This document shows, piece by piece, positions 43,855 through 51,236 of a stretch of 64,000 nt of DNA. How positions within the stretch are numbered: position 1 is the stretch's first letter; each line of letters begins with the position of its first letter. Source of the stretch: an uncultured Acidimicrobiales bacterium (lineage in GTDB: Bacteria; Actinomycetota; Acidimicrobiia; Acidimicrobiales; CATQHL01); contig CATQHL010000001.1 in the NCBI GenBank assembly GCA_958295925.1, forward strand, positions 1,185,753 through 1,249,752, in the 5' to 3' direction. Under the pieces are notes generated by a model. It had not been told where the DNA came from and searched no databases. It worked only from the letters and a program-made list of their open reading frames with translations. The position numbers and the translations under genes were made by a program.

Positions 43855-44660
43855 GCACACTGCAACGAGTTCGAGCGCGGGAGTATCTTGAACGAGCTTC
43901 CAATTGTTCTAGTGCAGCGTGGAACGGTGACCTCCACGCGGGAGTAGACCTTGGGACATCCACGGTTGTACTATCAGTAATTGACAGCGACTTTGAACCT
44001 GTATTTATTGAATCATCCCCTTGTCAAGCTATGAGAGATGGGGTTGTTTTTGACTTTATGGGAGCGGTTGAATCCGTATCCTCGCTCGTAAGAAAGTCGA
44101 AATCAGTCTTAGGCTACGACATCGCTTCAGCCAGCACCGGCTTCCCTCCAGGAATTGGGGCAGCCGAAAGCCGAACATGCCGCTTTGTGATTGAGCGGGC
44201 CGGTCTGGAATGCGCTGCTCTTGTAGATGAAGTGTCAGCCGCAAACTCGGTTCTCGATATTGAAGACGGGGTCGTCGTCGACGTTGGGCACGGCTCGACC
44301 GGCGTTGGAGTGATGATTGACAGCGAACTCGTTGAAGTAGGGGATGTCCCAGGGGGGGGCATGCATATCAACCTCATCCTCGCGGGGGCACTAAAAATCA
44401 GTGAGAAAGAAGCCGAGATTGCAAAGCGTCGCAACGGGGCGGAAGTCTTGGACATAATTCGTCCGGGAATTGAGAGGGTTGCATACTCCATCGCAAGACT
44501 CTCCAGAAACTACGAGCACTTGCCTCTACACATTGCAGGCGGAGGTCTGATGATTCCTGGAGCATGCGAGATCGTCTCACAATTCCTCGAAAGGCAAGTC
44601 GTGAATTATCCCAACCCACTGTACATAACACCACTAGGACTAGCTCGGAGCAGCATATGA
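43851..44660 (+). CDS. eutJ: EutJ-like chaperone of the actin/Hsp70 fold
   Basis: About 269 aa from GTG 43851, which overlaps the dehydrogenase stop. Signals are the phosphate-1 loop HAGVDLGTSTVVLSVID, SASTGFPPGIGAAESRT, DEVSAANSVLDIEDGVVVDVGHGSTGVGV in outline and HIAGGGLMIPGACEIV. EutJ is thought to act as a chaperone or reactivase in ethanolamine loci. No B12 lyase is present here, so its client must be another protein. Its stop overlaps the start of a 23-codon mini-ORF that leads into the BMC-T gene. Confidence 0.88.
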   Translation: MSTLQRVRAREYLERASNCSSAAWNGDLHAGVDLGTSTVVLSVIDSDFEPVFIESSPCQAMRDGVVFDFMGAVESVSSLVRKSKSVLGYDIASASTGFPPGIGAAESRTCRFVIERAGLECAALVDEVSAANSVLDIEDGVVVDVGHGSTGVGVMIDSELVEVGDVPGGGMHINLILAGALKISEKEAEIAKRRNGAEVLDIIRPGIERVAYSIARLSRNYEHLPLHIAGGGLMIPGACEIVSQFLERQVVNYPNPLYITPLGLARSSI

Positions 44661-44728
44661 AACACCTTCCATCACAAGGCTACGTTTCGTCAGAACAACT
44701 TGAATTCGATCGGATGCGTCATGAGTAA
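44657..44728 (+). CDS. Coupling mini-ORF of 23 codons between eutJ and BMC-T genes
   Basis: An ATG at 44657 overlaps the eutJ stop (ATGA). The frame runs 23 codons to a TAA at 44726-44728, just beyond the BMC-T ATG at 44721. It therefore bridges the 60-base gap exactly and would carry ribosomes from eutJ to the BMC-T start. The peptide starts MKHLPSQGYV and ends with basic and acidic residues. It may be only a coupling device. I have no evidence for a stable product. Confidence 0.4.
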   Translation: MKHLPSQGYVSSEQLEFDRMRHE

Positions 44729-45341
44729 CATCACGCTACGAGCGTTCTCCTACATTGATCGGCTTCAGCCTCAGTGTGCTGCCCATATCGCCGCAACCTG
44801 CCAGGGCGATGTCCCCATAGAAGGAATGGCCGAAATCTTTATAGAGATGTCGCCTGGCAACGAAATATTTCGGGTTGCCGATGTTGCCCTTAAGTCCGCA
44901 GAAGTGAGGCCGGCGCTCCAGATTATCGAGCGGGAATTCGGACTCTTAGAATTGCATGCACAGGATCAAGCGGAAATTTTGGCGGCCGGCTCAGCAGTTT
45001 TGGCCGAACTGGAAATGCGGGAAGGCGATCGTATGAAGCCGACCATTGCCTCAACTCAACTAATCACCAACGTTCACGCCTATCAAGCTCAGCTGTTGAA
45101 CAAGTTCCGCAAAGGCGCACTACTCATCCCCGGTCAAAGCCTCTTTGTGCTAGAGGTAGCTCCGGCTGCCTATGCAGGATTAGCAGCTAACGAAGCGGAA
45201 AAGGCATCGACCATCGACATCGTGGAAATCCGGGCTGTCGGACGTTTTGGGCGTGTTTTCCTTGCTGGAAGCGAAAGCGAAGTCGCTACAGCGCGAGATG
45301 CGGCGGTCAATGCGTTAACAACACTGGTAGCTAGTGAATGA
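44721..45341 (+). CDS. BMC-T tandem-domain shell protein
   Basis: About 206 aa from the ATG at 44721. A TTG at 44700 would add seven residues. Two BMC domains can be seen. Domain 1 (about 1-95) has RAFSYIDRLQPQCAAHIA and FRVADVALKSAEVRPALQIIEREFGLLELHA. Domain 2 (about 105-206) has LLIPGQSLFVLEVAPAAYAGLAANEAEKA and IDIVEIRAVGRFGRVFLAGSESEVATARDA. This is the LQPQ-type of trimeric shell protein known from several metabolosomes. Trimers with larger or gated pores are thought to pass bulky substrates or cofactors. Its stop overlaps the start of the next gene (ATGA). Confidence 0.92.
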   Translation: MSNITLRAFSYIDRLQPQCAAHIAATCQGDVPIEGMAEIFIEMSPGNEIFRVADVALKSAEVRPALQIIEREFGLLELHAQDQAEILAAGSAVLAELEMREGDRMKPTIASTQLITNVHAYQAQLLNKFRKGALLIPGQSLFVLEVAPAAYAGLAANEAEKASTIDIVEIRAVGRFGRVFLAGSESEVATARDAAVNALTTLVASE

Positions 45342-46645
45342 AAGTCATAGGCGTAAGAGACGTAGAAGCGGCCAAAGGCAAAATAAAGCTCGAACCCGGC
45401 GATGTAGTCACTCCACTCGCTCGAGATCGCGCCGTCGAACTTGGTGTGACGTTTGAGAAGAATCAAAGACATGCCAAGAATTCAGGAGAATCGGCTACTT
45501 TCGGTTCGGGCACACCTGTCGAAGCTATAGAGAGCGATAATGAACGTAGCCAAATTGTCTATCGCAGGGCAAAGACTGGCAAGAGCGCTGAGGGGCCTCC
45601 TTCCGGAATTCTCTACAGAAGATCAGCGCCAGTTGTTGAAGAGAGTCGCTCGCCCGGAAGCCTGAGCACCTCAGATCACAGCGTTTCGACTCGCCGAAGA
45701 AATTCCAGGGTGACTGTAGTGGGGGCCGGTCACGTAGGTGTTAGCACCGCAATGCGGCTTGCCGACTCCGACGTGTTCGAGGAAGTAGCAATGCTCGATG
45801 TCGTTCCTGGATTGGCCGCTGGTCTCGCTCTCGACTTGTCCCATTCTTCAAGCCTCAGAAAGTTTGCAACCAGAATCAGCGGCAGCACCGACCATTCCGA
45901 AGCCGCAGATTCCGGATTTGTCGTGATAACTGCTGGAAAACCCCGTCAGCCTGGAATGACACGCTCCGATCTCACCGCCGCAAACACCAGAATTGTCGGA
46001 AGCATTTGTGATGACATCGCACGATATTCGCCCAATTCGATTGTTGTGGTCGTCACAAATCCACTTGATGAGATGACCGAGCTTGCATATCAAAGGACAG
46101 GATTCCCCTCTCATCGAGTCACCGGAATGGCGGGCGTCCTCGATTCTGCAAGGTTCTGCTCCTTGGCTGCACAATTGATCGGCGAAAGACCGGAAAACAT
46201 TTCAGCAATGGCACTTGGAAGCCATGGCAAGGAAATGGTGATTCCGCTCAGTCAAGCCAAACTCGGCAACACCCTGATAACCGAAGTCTTAGATTCAAAT
46301 GCATTGGAACGACTAGTAGAGAGAGTTCGCGATTCCGGGGCTGAGGTAGTCGGACTTCTCAAAACGGGAAGTGCGTATCATGCTCCTGCTGTTTCGGTGG
46401 CCAAGATGGTCCTGGCTATGGCACAAGACAGCAATGAAGTGCTGCCTGCCTGCGTCCGCGCCGATGGCACCTACGGCATCAAAGATACATATGTCGGCCT
46501 GCCCGCAAGGCTCAATGCCGAAGGTGTTTCAGAGATTGCGAAGCTTGATCTAACCTCGGCTGAGTTGTCCGAACTTCAGGTTGCCGCGCAACGTATAGCC
46601 GAGCGGGTGGCCCAAATGAACATCTCAGTTGCAACAGGTCGTTAG
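45338..46645 (+). CDS. Malate/lactate dehydrogenase-like enzyme with EutQ-like N-terminal segment
   Basis: About 435 aa, some 120 longer than a normal enzyme. Residues 1-40 (EPGDVVTPLARDRAVELGVTF) resemble the N-terminus of EutQ and other BMC proteins. Residues 41-122 are a polar, probably disordered linker with two similar motifs, IVYRRAK and ILYRRSA. The dehydrogenase starts at about 123 with VTVVGAGHVGVSTAMRLAD. The Asp of AMLDVVPG predicts NAD. The loop AGKPRQPGMTRSDL has Arg in the place of malate-type enzymes, VLDSARF keeps Asp and Arg, and GSHGKEMVIP keeps the catalytic His. A 2-hydroxy/2-oxo-acid substrate and NADH recycling in the compartment are likely. Confidence 0.85.
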   Translation: MKVIGVRDVEAAKGKIKLEPGDVVTPLARDRAVELGVTFEKNQRHAKNSGESATFGSGTPVEAIESDNERSQIVYRRAKTGKSAEGPPSGILYRRSAPVVEESRSPGSLSTSDHSVSTRRRNSRVTVVGAGHVGVSTAMRLADSDVFEEVAMLDVVPGLAAGLALDLSHSSSLRKFATRISGSTDHSEAADSGFVVITAGKPRQPGMTRSDLTAANTRIVGSICDDIARYSPNSIVVVVTNPLDEMTELAYQRTGFPSHRVTGMAGVLDSARFCSLAAQLIGERPENISAMALGSHGKEMVIPLSQAKLGNTLITEVLDSNALERLVERVRDSGAEVVGLLKTGSAYHAPAVSVAKMVLAMAQDSNEVLPACVRADGTYGIKDTYVGLPARLNAEGVSEIAKLDLTSAELSELQVAAQRIAERVAQMNISVATGR

Positions 46646-47679
46646 TGCGGGCTGTTACATACGACCGTCCAGGACGAGTCGTAGTTAGCACTGTCGAAGA
46701 TCCACGCATTGAAAAGACTACGGATGCTCTGGTAAAGATCAACGTCAGTGCGATTTGCGGAACTGACTTGCATGCCCTTCATGGTTTGGACGGAATAACG
46801 CCCGGCACGGTCTTGGGTCATGAGTTCGTAGGCAGCATCATCGCCATTGGATCGGATGTCCAAACCTTAGATGTGGGCGATCAAGTCTTGGGAAGCGACT
46901 TCACTGCCTGCGGACGCTGCTGGTGGTGCCGACGGGGTGATCACTGGGAATGCGAGGAGCGGAGTTTCTTCGGGTATGGGTCTGTATTTGGGGAACCTCT
47001 ACCCGGAGCACAGGCAGAGGCAGTTCGTGTGCCCCATGCTGATGTAGTGCTCTGTCGAGTTCCAAAATATTGTTCACCCGATGCAGCATTGTTCGTGGGC
47101 GACACTCTGGCATGCGGCTTTGCGGCAGCCGAGCGAGGGGAAGTTTCCTTTGGTGACACTGTCGTGGTGATAGGCGGAGGGACTGTGGGGCAGCTGACGA
47201 GCCTTGCGTGTCAAACAATGGGAGTGGCATCGGTGGTCGTGGTGGACTTGTTGCAATCAAGAAGGGACATAGCAGCAGCCAACGGCTCGCTTGCTTCCTC
47301 CCCGGAAGATGTTTCAACAATCTTAGAAGCGTTGACCGACGGGCGAGGGGCGGATGTAACTATCGACGCTGTTGGAGGTGCTGTTGCCTTGCGGGCTGCC
47401 TGCGATCTAGTTCGAGCCCGCGGAACGGTGGTTTCCGTAGGAGCGCATTTTGACTCAGAGTTTATCTTTCCGGTTGCACGCGCTTTTGCCAAGGAGTTCA
47501 CGCTGCGTTTTGCCATCGGCGACTCTATCAGGCTGCGAGATCGCATTCTCCCACTGCTAGTAGGGGGAGTAATTGACCCTACCGTAGTTGCGACCTCCCG
47601 CATTCCGCTCGAGAAAACCCCCGAGTCATATAACGCTATGGCGCGTCAAGAGGAACTAAAGGTACTAATCTACCCATAG
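46645..47679 (+). CDS. Zinc-dependent alcohol dehydrogenase (MDR family)
   Basis: About 344 aa. Catalytic zinc ligands are in AICGTDLHALHG and GHEFVG. The structural zinc site is CGRCWWCRRGDHWEC. The cofactor loop is VVVIGGGTVGQLTSLACQTMGV, with Asp at the end of the next strand (VVVDLLQS), which favours NAD(H). The fold matches threonine/sorbitol-type medium-chain dehydrogenases. The GTG start shares one base with the previous stop (TAGTG), so it is the last coupled gene of the BMC operon. It may reduce the aldehyde, regenerating NAD+, or oxidise an alcohol to the aldehyde. Confidence 0.9.
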   Translation: MRAVTYDRPGRVVVSTVEDPRIEKTTDALVKINVSAICGTDLHALHGLDGITPGTVLGHEFVGSIIAIGSDVQTLDVGDQVLGSDFTACGRCWWCRRGDHWECEERSFFGYGSVFGEPLPGAQAEAVRVPHADVVLCRVPKYCSPDAALFVGDTLACGFAAAERGEVSFGDTVVVIGGGTVGQLTSLACQTMGVASVVVVDLLQSRRDIAAANGSLASSPEDVSTILEALTDGRGADVTIDAVGGAVALRAACDLVRARGTVVSVGAHFDSEFIFPVARAFAKEFTLRFAIGDSIRLRDRILPLLVGGVIDPTVVATSRIPLEKTPESYNAMARQEELKVLIYP

Positions 47680-47781
47680 TGCTTGCCAGGCGTAATAATT
47701 TGATGCCAGAGGACTGGTTCAAGAGGGAACATCACTGATCATCCTCTAAATCCAGATGGGTTTAGAAAAATTGGAAATCGT

Positions 47782-47807
47782 TCTATTGAGAGCTGTCGAT
47801 CAATAGA
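47782..47807. terminator. Probable bidirectional terminator between convergent operons
   Basis: TCTATTGA and TCAATAGA form an 8-bp inverted repeat with a 10-base loop in the 143-base gap between the end of the BMC operon and the end of the minus-strand cluster. There is no clean T-run on either strand, so termination is inferred from position. Confidence 0.5.
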
Positions 47808-47822
47808 TCGCCGACGGCAAAT

Positions 47823-48974
47823 CTAAGGCGAAACGCTGCGTATCGACTCGCTGAGGACGTGCGTGTATTTGAGAATCGTTACACATACGAGAATCACAAC
47901 ACCACCCGCGGCAATACTCAAGACGCTCACACGTGCCATCCAAGAAAGCTTGATGGCAGGTAGTTCCAAGTCGTCCGCTGTTACAACCGAGTCAGGCTGA
48001 CCGTCCCGCCATGTCAACACGCTACGACGCGCAGCGCGAGCGAGCGGAATGATCAGCAAAGTAATCAAACCATAGACTGCTATCTTCAAATACAGCGCAA
48101 TCGTGTAAGGCTCTGCGTAGGGAAGTAGAAATAGAGCACGGGTCTGCTCAGATGTTAGTGGGGGGGGATATGCAACTAGAATGTTCAAATTGAGTATGCC
48201 TGTAAGCCAGATCAGTGCCGTTATTCCAATTAGAACACGAAGGAACCGATAGAGTCTTCGATCTAAGAAATCATTCACATTCGTAGAGAACCAGCGTCTC
48301 CGCTGAGGGGTCGCTATCAGTGTCATTATTGCCGCAAAGATAAACCAACTCAGTCCAAGTCCTGAATGGACAATGAGGAGGACAACCTCTCCAACGTTTG
48401 ATGTTGGCAATTCATCTACAACTCCGAATTGTGAAGCACTTTCGAGCGTCAAGGCATTTGTGATGTTGAGCAACAACTCGCCAGTTCCCAAAGCTGTTGG
48501 AATATTGCTGTCCCTCTCGTCAATGGGATCAAATGCGTTTATATGCACCTTCCACTGTCCGTTGGAAGGAACTATGACTACTCCTGAATATATGCCAGGT
48601 TCATTCTTATCAGGTTCAGTGAGATACGGATAAGCAAATGAATAGACTTCCGTAGCTCTTTGGCCAGCCAAGTTAGCGATTCCCGCAAGCACAACGTAAT
48701 CCATTTCAACCTGCTCGCCTGTTTCAGGATCTGTAAGCTGAACGATTATTGGAATGTAGTTGGGTGACAGTCGTTCATCGATTTCGGGATTTAATTCAAC
48801 CGCAACATCCACTCGCCCACGGGGAGTGTATGTACCTCCAATTCCTCCGCGCTGTTCGCCGTCTTGAGTGTCGATGTCTTCCTGAGCAATTGCACTGCCA
48901 GACAGCCCCAGCAAGGCAAACATCGATGCCACAAAACAGAGCAGGACTCTTCTAGGCATTGCAACTTGGCTCAT
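47823..48974 (-). CDS. Secreted/membrane protein with CopD-like transmembrane part
   Basis: About 383 aa from the ATG at 48974, chosen for the GGGGAAA upstream. An ATG at 48959 is the alternative. It has a signal peptide (RRVLLCFVASMFALLGLSGSAIAQ), an extracytoplasmic beta-rich domain (about 40-190) and then four or five membrane helices (about 195-370) with NLNILVAYPPPLTSEQTRALF between two of them. The helical part recalls CopD/YtkA-type proteins. Metal transport is only a guess, as I see no clear Met/His ligand motif. It is the last gene of the minus-strand cluster and overlaps the preceding stop. Confidence 0.5.
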   Translation of the reverse strand: MSQVAMPRRVLLCFVASMFALLGLSGSAIAQEDIDTQDGEQRGGIGGTYTPRGRVDVAVELNPEIDERLSPNYIPIIVQLTDPETGEQVEMDYVVLAGIANLAGQRATEVYSFAYPYLTEPDKNEPGIYSGVVIVPSNGQWKVHINAFDPIDERDSNIPTALGTGELLLNITNALTLESASQFGVVDELPTSNVGEVVLLIVHSGLGLSWFIFAAIMTLIATPQRRRWFSTNVNDFLDRRLYRFLRVLIGITALIWLTGILNLNILVAYPPPLTSEQTRALFLLPYAEPYTIALYLKIAVYGLITLLIIPLARAARRSVLTWRDGQPDSVVTADDLELPAIKLSWMARVSVLSIAAGGVVILVCVTILKYTHVLSESIRSVSP

Positions 48975-49638
48975 CCAGTGTTTCCCCAATTGGGCGACTC
49001 GTGTGTTCGGTGGTTTCGTCTTGTCCATTGACTTTGCTCTCGGTGCTCGTCCTGTGTTCCGGCTTGCCTCCCTCGGAATCACGCCTAAGCACCTTACTAC
49101 GCCAAATCAGCAGCACCAGAATCACAACGATCGGCACGACGATGGCGAAAACTAAGGCAGTTTCGTTGCTTCCCTCATCTTCGACAAGTATCCCTGTCTC
49201 GTCGATAGTGACACTCTGTTGACGAGATGACCGGATGACTGGCAATGACGATGGCCCCTCGTGAGCAGTAAAAATCAGAACCCATTCTCCGGAACCTAAC
49301 TCGATGAAGCCTTCGTACTGGGCTGATGCATTCTCCAAAAGCTCAACTTGGCTCTCTATCTGGCGATTTTCGTTCTCTGCCTCCACCAAAATGCCGAAAC
49401 CGGGGGCCACTGTACCTTCATCGCGCTCCACAAGGCTTGCGACTATCCTCAAGCCATCTTGAGTGCTCTCTAGTTGAATATCAGATACCCACAGGCTGAT
49501 TTGACCCTCCGGATGGTGCGCGCTCGCGGGAGAAACAAATAATACGACAACTAAGGCACTAGTAAGCAGCATCCATCGAAGACTGGATGCTGGCTTAAGT
49601 AAGCTCAGCCAACGCGGAACACTACTTACTGAAAACAT
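48952..49638 (-). CDS. Exported single-membrane-span protein of unknown function
   Basis: About 228 aa. It has an N-terminal signal (SLRWMLLTSALVVVLFVSPASAHHPEG, with His-His at the mature start), a beta-rich outer domain (about 42-150), one membrane helix (about 165-188: LVFAIVVPIVVILVLLIW) and a polar cytoplasmic tail. The layout resembles FixH/YtkA-like or CopC-like accessory proteins, but no copper motif beyond the N-terminal HH is visible. It is sandwiched between the parvulin lipoprotein and the CopD-like protein, so these three probably work together at the membrane. Confidence 0.5.
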   Translation of the reverse strand: MFSVSSVPRWLSLLKPASSLRWMLLTSALVVVLFVSPASAHHPEGQISLWVSDIQLESTQDGLRIVASLVERDEGTVAPGFGILVEAENENRQIESQVELLENASAQYEGFIELGSGEWVLIFTAHEGPSSLPVIRSSRQQSVTIDETGILVEDEGSNETALVFAIVVPIVVILVLLIWRSKVLRRDSEGGKPEHRTSTESKVNGQDETTEHTSRPIGETLDEPSCNA

Positions 49639-50583
49639 TTAAGACGAGCGAACCGTACCTGATTCCGAATTCCATATCCCGTAGACTGGGGCTACTTCAA
49701 CGTTGGCTTCGCTTAGTTTAGATTGAAACCATTCATCAAACAGTCGCTGTCGATTTTGGTCCTGCAATATCGCAAGCAGAGTTTCCCTAGCCTCGGAATA
49801 CGGTACTTCAGACATATATTCTCTGGAATTGACATGAAAAAGTAGCCAGCCACTAGAGGCTTGAATAATTTCGCTAGTTTCACCGGATTCTAATGCACCA
49901 ATGGTCTCAAGAATTTGGGGACTCAGGTTGCTATTTGAAGTCACTACACCCATGCTGCCGAACTCCTCAGACCTGTGCTCTTCCGCCATCTGCAGGAACG
50001 GATGACCATTGGAAACCGCTTCCCTCATCTGTTCCGCGGCAATGCGCGACACAAAATAGGCGGTATCTACACTTGCCGACCAACCTTCCTGGAATTTTTC
50101 GATCTCTGATTCATACACACTGCGGATTTCAGCCTCAGACACGGCAACTTCAGGAAAGATCAGCAGCCCGATCTGCCGGGAAAGATCGCCAGCAACGTAT
50201 GCTAAACGAAGATCCTCTTCATTCATGTTTAGCTCAGCAAAGTCTTCGGGGGAAACAACTCCCAGGGCAACGTCAAGAAAAGAGTCCACATCTGTCGAAA
50301 CTCCAAGTTCATCAGCTAACACCTGTAGGTATGTCAATCTGATCAAGTAATTTAGAACAAATCTCCGAGCAATTTCTTCTTCAAGATCTGGCAACGTAGA
50401 TCCTGTCTGACCGAGAGTCGCTGGAGATTCCAGATAGCGATGAGTGAGTTCATCTACTGCGCTAGCAAGCACTTCCCGACCCTCCACCACTGCCGCCACT
50501 TCGCTTTGTTGTTCTTCTGTGGCAGTGTTCGCACACGACGAGAGTGCGAACACCGACAGCATAAGCAACACTGCTGCTTTCAA
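49639..50583 (-). CDS. Parvulin/SurA-like peptidyl-prolyl isomerase lipoprotein
   Basis: About 314 aa. The lipobox FALSSC follows a short hydrophobic signal, so it is a lipoprotein. SurA-N-like helices (about 60-165) precede a rotamase-like domain with FVSRIAAEQMREAVSNGHPFLQMAEEHRSEEFGSMGVVTSNSNLSPQI in outline and TSEIIQASSGWLLFHVNSRE. It probably helps folding of exported proteins, such as its neighbours. The start is TTG at 50583, where TTGA overlaps the upstream stop. An in-frame TTG at 50622 is the other option. Confidence 0.72.
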   Translation of the reverse strand: MKAAVLLMLSVFALSSCANTATEEQQSEVAAVVEGREVLASAVDELTHRYLESPATLGQTGSTLPDLEEEIARRFVLNYLIRLTYLQVLADELGVSTDVDSFLDVALGVVSPEDFAELNMNEEDLRLAYVAGDLSRQIGLLIFPEVAVSEAEIRSVYESEIEKFQEGWSASVDTAYFVSRIAAEQMREAVSNGHPFLQMAEEHRSEEFGSMGVVTSNSNLSPQILETIGALESGETSEIIQASSGWLLFHVNSREYMSEVPYSEARETLLAILQDQNRQRLFDEWFQSKLSEANVEVAPVYGIWNSESGTVRSS

Positions 50584-51236
50584 TTGCTCGAATCCTGAAA
50601 CTCGATTACTTGCGCCAGCCAAGGGTTTAACTTCTCCTCTTCGACGGTGACCAGCTGCAGCTGGTTCAATGCTTCCGCAAATCTAGGATCAATGCCTCTA
50701 TTAACTTTTTCTCCCAGCCAAACTGAAAGCAAGCTGTCAGCAACAGCAGGTATTACCACATAAACGGCAGGGTCGTTTTCCAAAGACGCATAAATTCCTC
50801 CCCCGCTAAAGGTGGTTCTGCCAAAACGTACTTTGCTAGTGCCGACTAGCGTTCTAATTGTTGCAGAGAGATCATTGTCACCGAATCCGAAGGCAGGATC
50901 AGAGGCGTCAACATTGAGACGACGGTAGGAGCGCATAGGGAAGACGACGCGCTCTGCCTCAAACATGAGTGAGGCAGACACTTCCTTTGCCCCAGTTCCA
51001 GGAGACCATAGTCCTTGGTCGGTGCGGATTACTTCTACTGTTTTGCCTGCGGATTCAACCAACACTCGCTCTACATCATCAACATCGTGTGAAATCACTT
51101 CCCAGATCCGTTGAGATTCTTCACTAAGTTGTGATTGCAGTTCACGGTAGTTCTGAGCCATATCAATGTCTGAGCAGCTGATTAGCGTCCCTAAATGCGC
51201 TATTACGGCACATGAGCAAACAAATCGCCATCCCAT
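50580..51236 (-). CDS. DUF4340-like exported protein
   Basis: About 218 aa. A hydrophobic N-terminus (VCSCAVIAHLGTLISCSD) suggests a signal peptide, perhaps a lipoprotein (LISC). The body, with RVLVESAGKTVEVIRTDQGLWSPGTGAKEV and ASLENDPAVYVVIPAVADSLLSVWL, is like the repeating beta units of DUF4340, which is commonly encoded beside GldG-type ABC-2 proteins. It follows the permease gene with overlapping stop and start. Function unknown. Confidence 0.6.
   Translation of the reverse strand: MGWRFVCSCAVIAHLGTLISCSDIDMAQNYRELQSQLSEESQRIWEVISHDVDDVERVLVESAGKTVEVIRTDQGLWSPGTGAKEVSASLMFEAERVVFPMRSYRRLNVDASDPAFGFGDNDLSATIRTLVGTSKVRFGRTTFSGGGIYASLENDPAVYVVIPAVADSLLSVWLGEKVNRGIDPRFAEALNQLQLVTVEEEKLNPWLAQVIEFQDSSN

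Noticed and set aside
41708..47679. Assignment as an ethanolamine (eut) operon because of EutJ- and EutN-like genes
   Set aside because: Ethanolamine ammonia-lyase subunits, EutH, EutA and cobalamin functions are absent, and the PPDK-like neighbour is foreign to eut loci.
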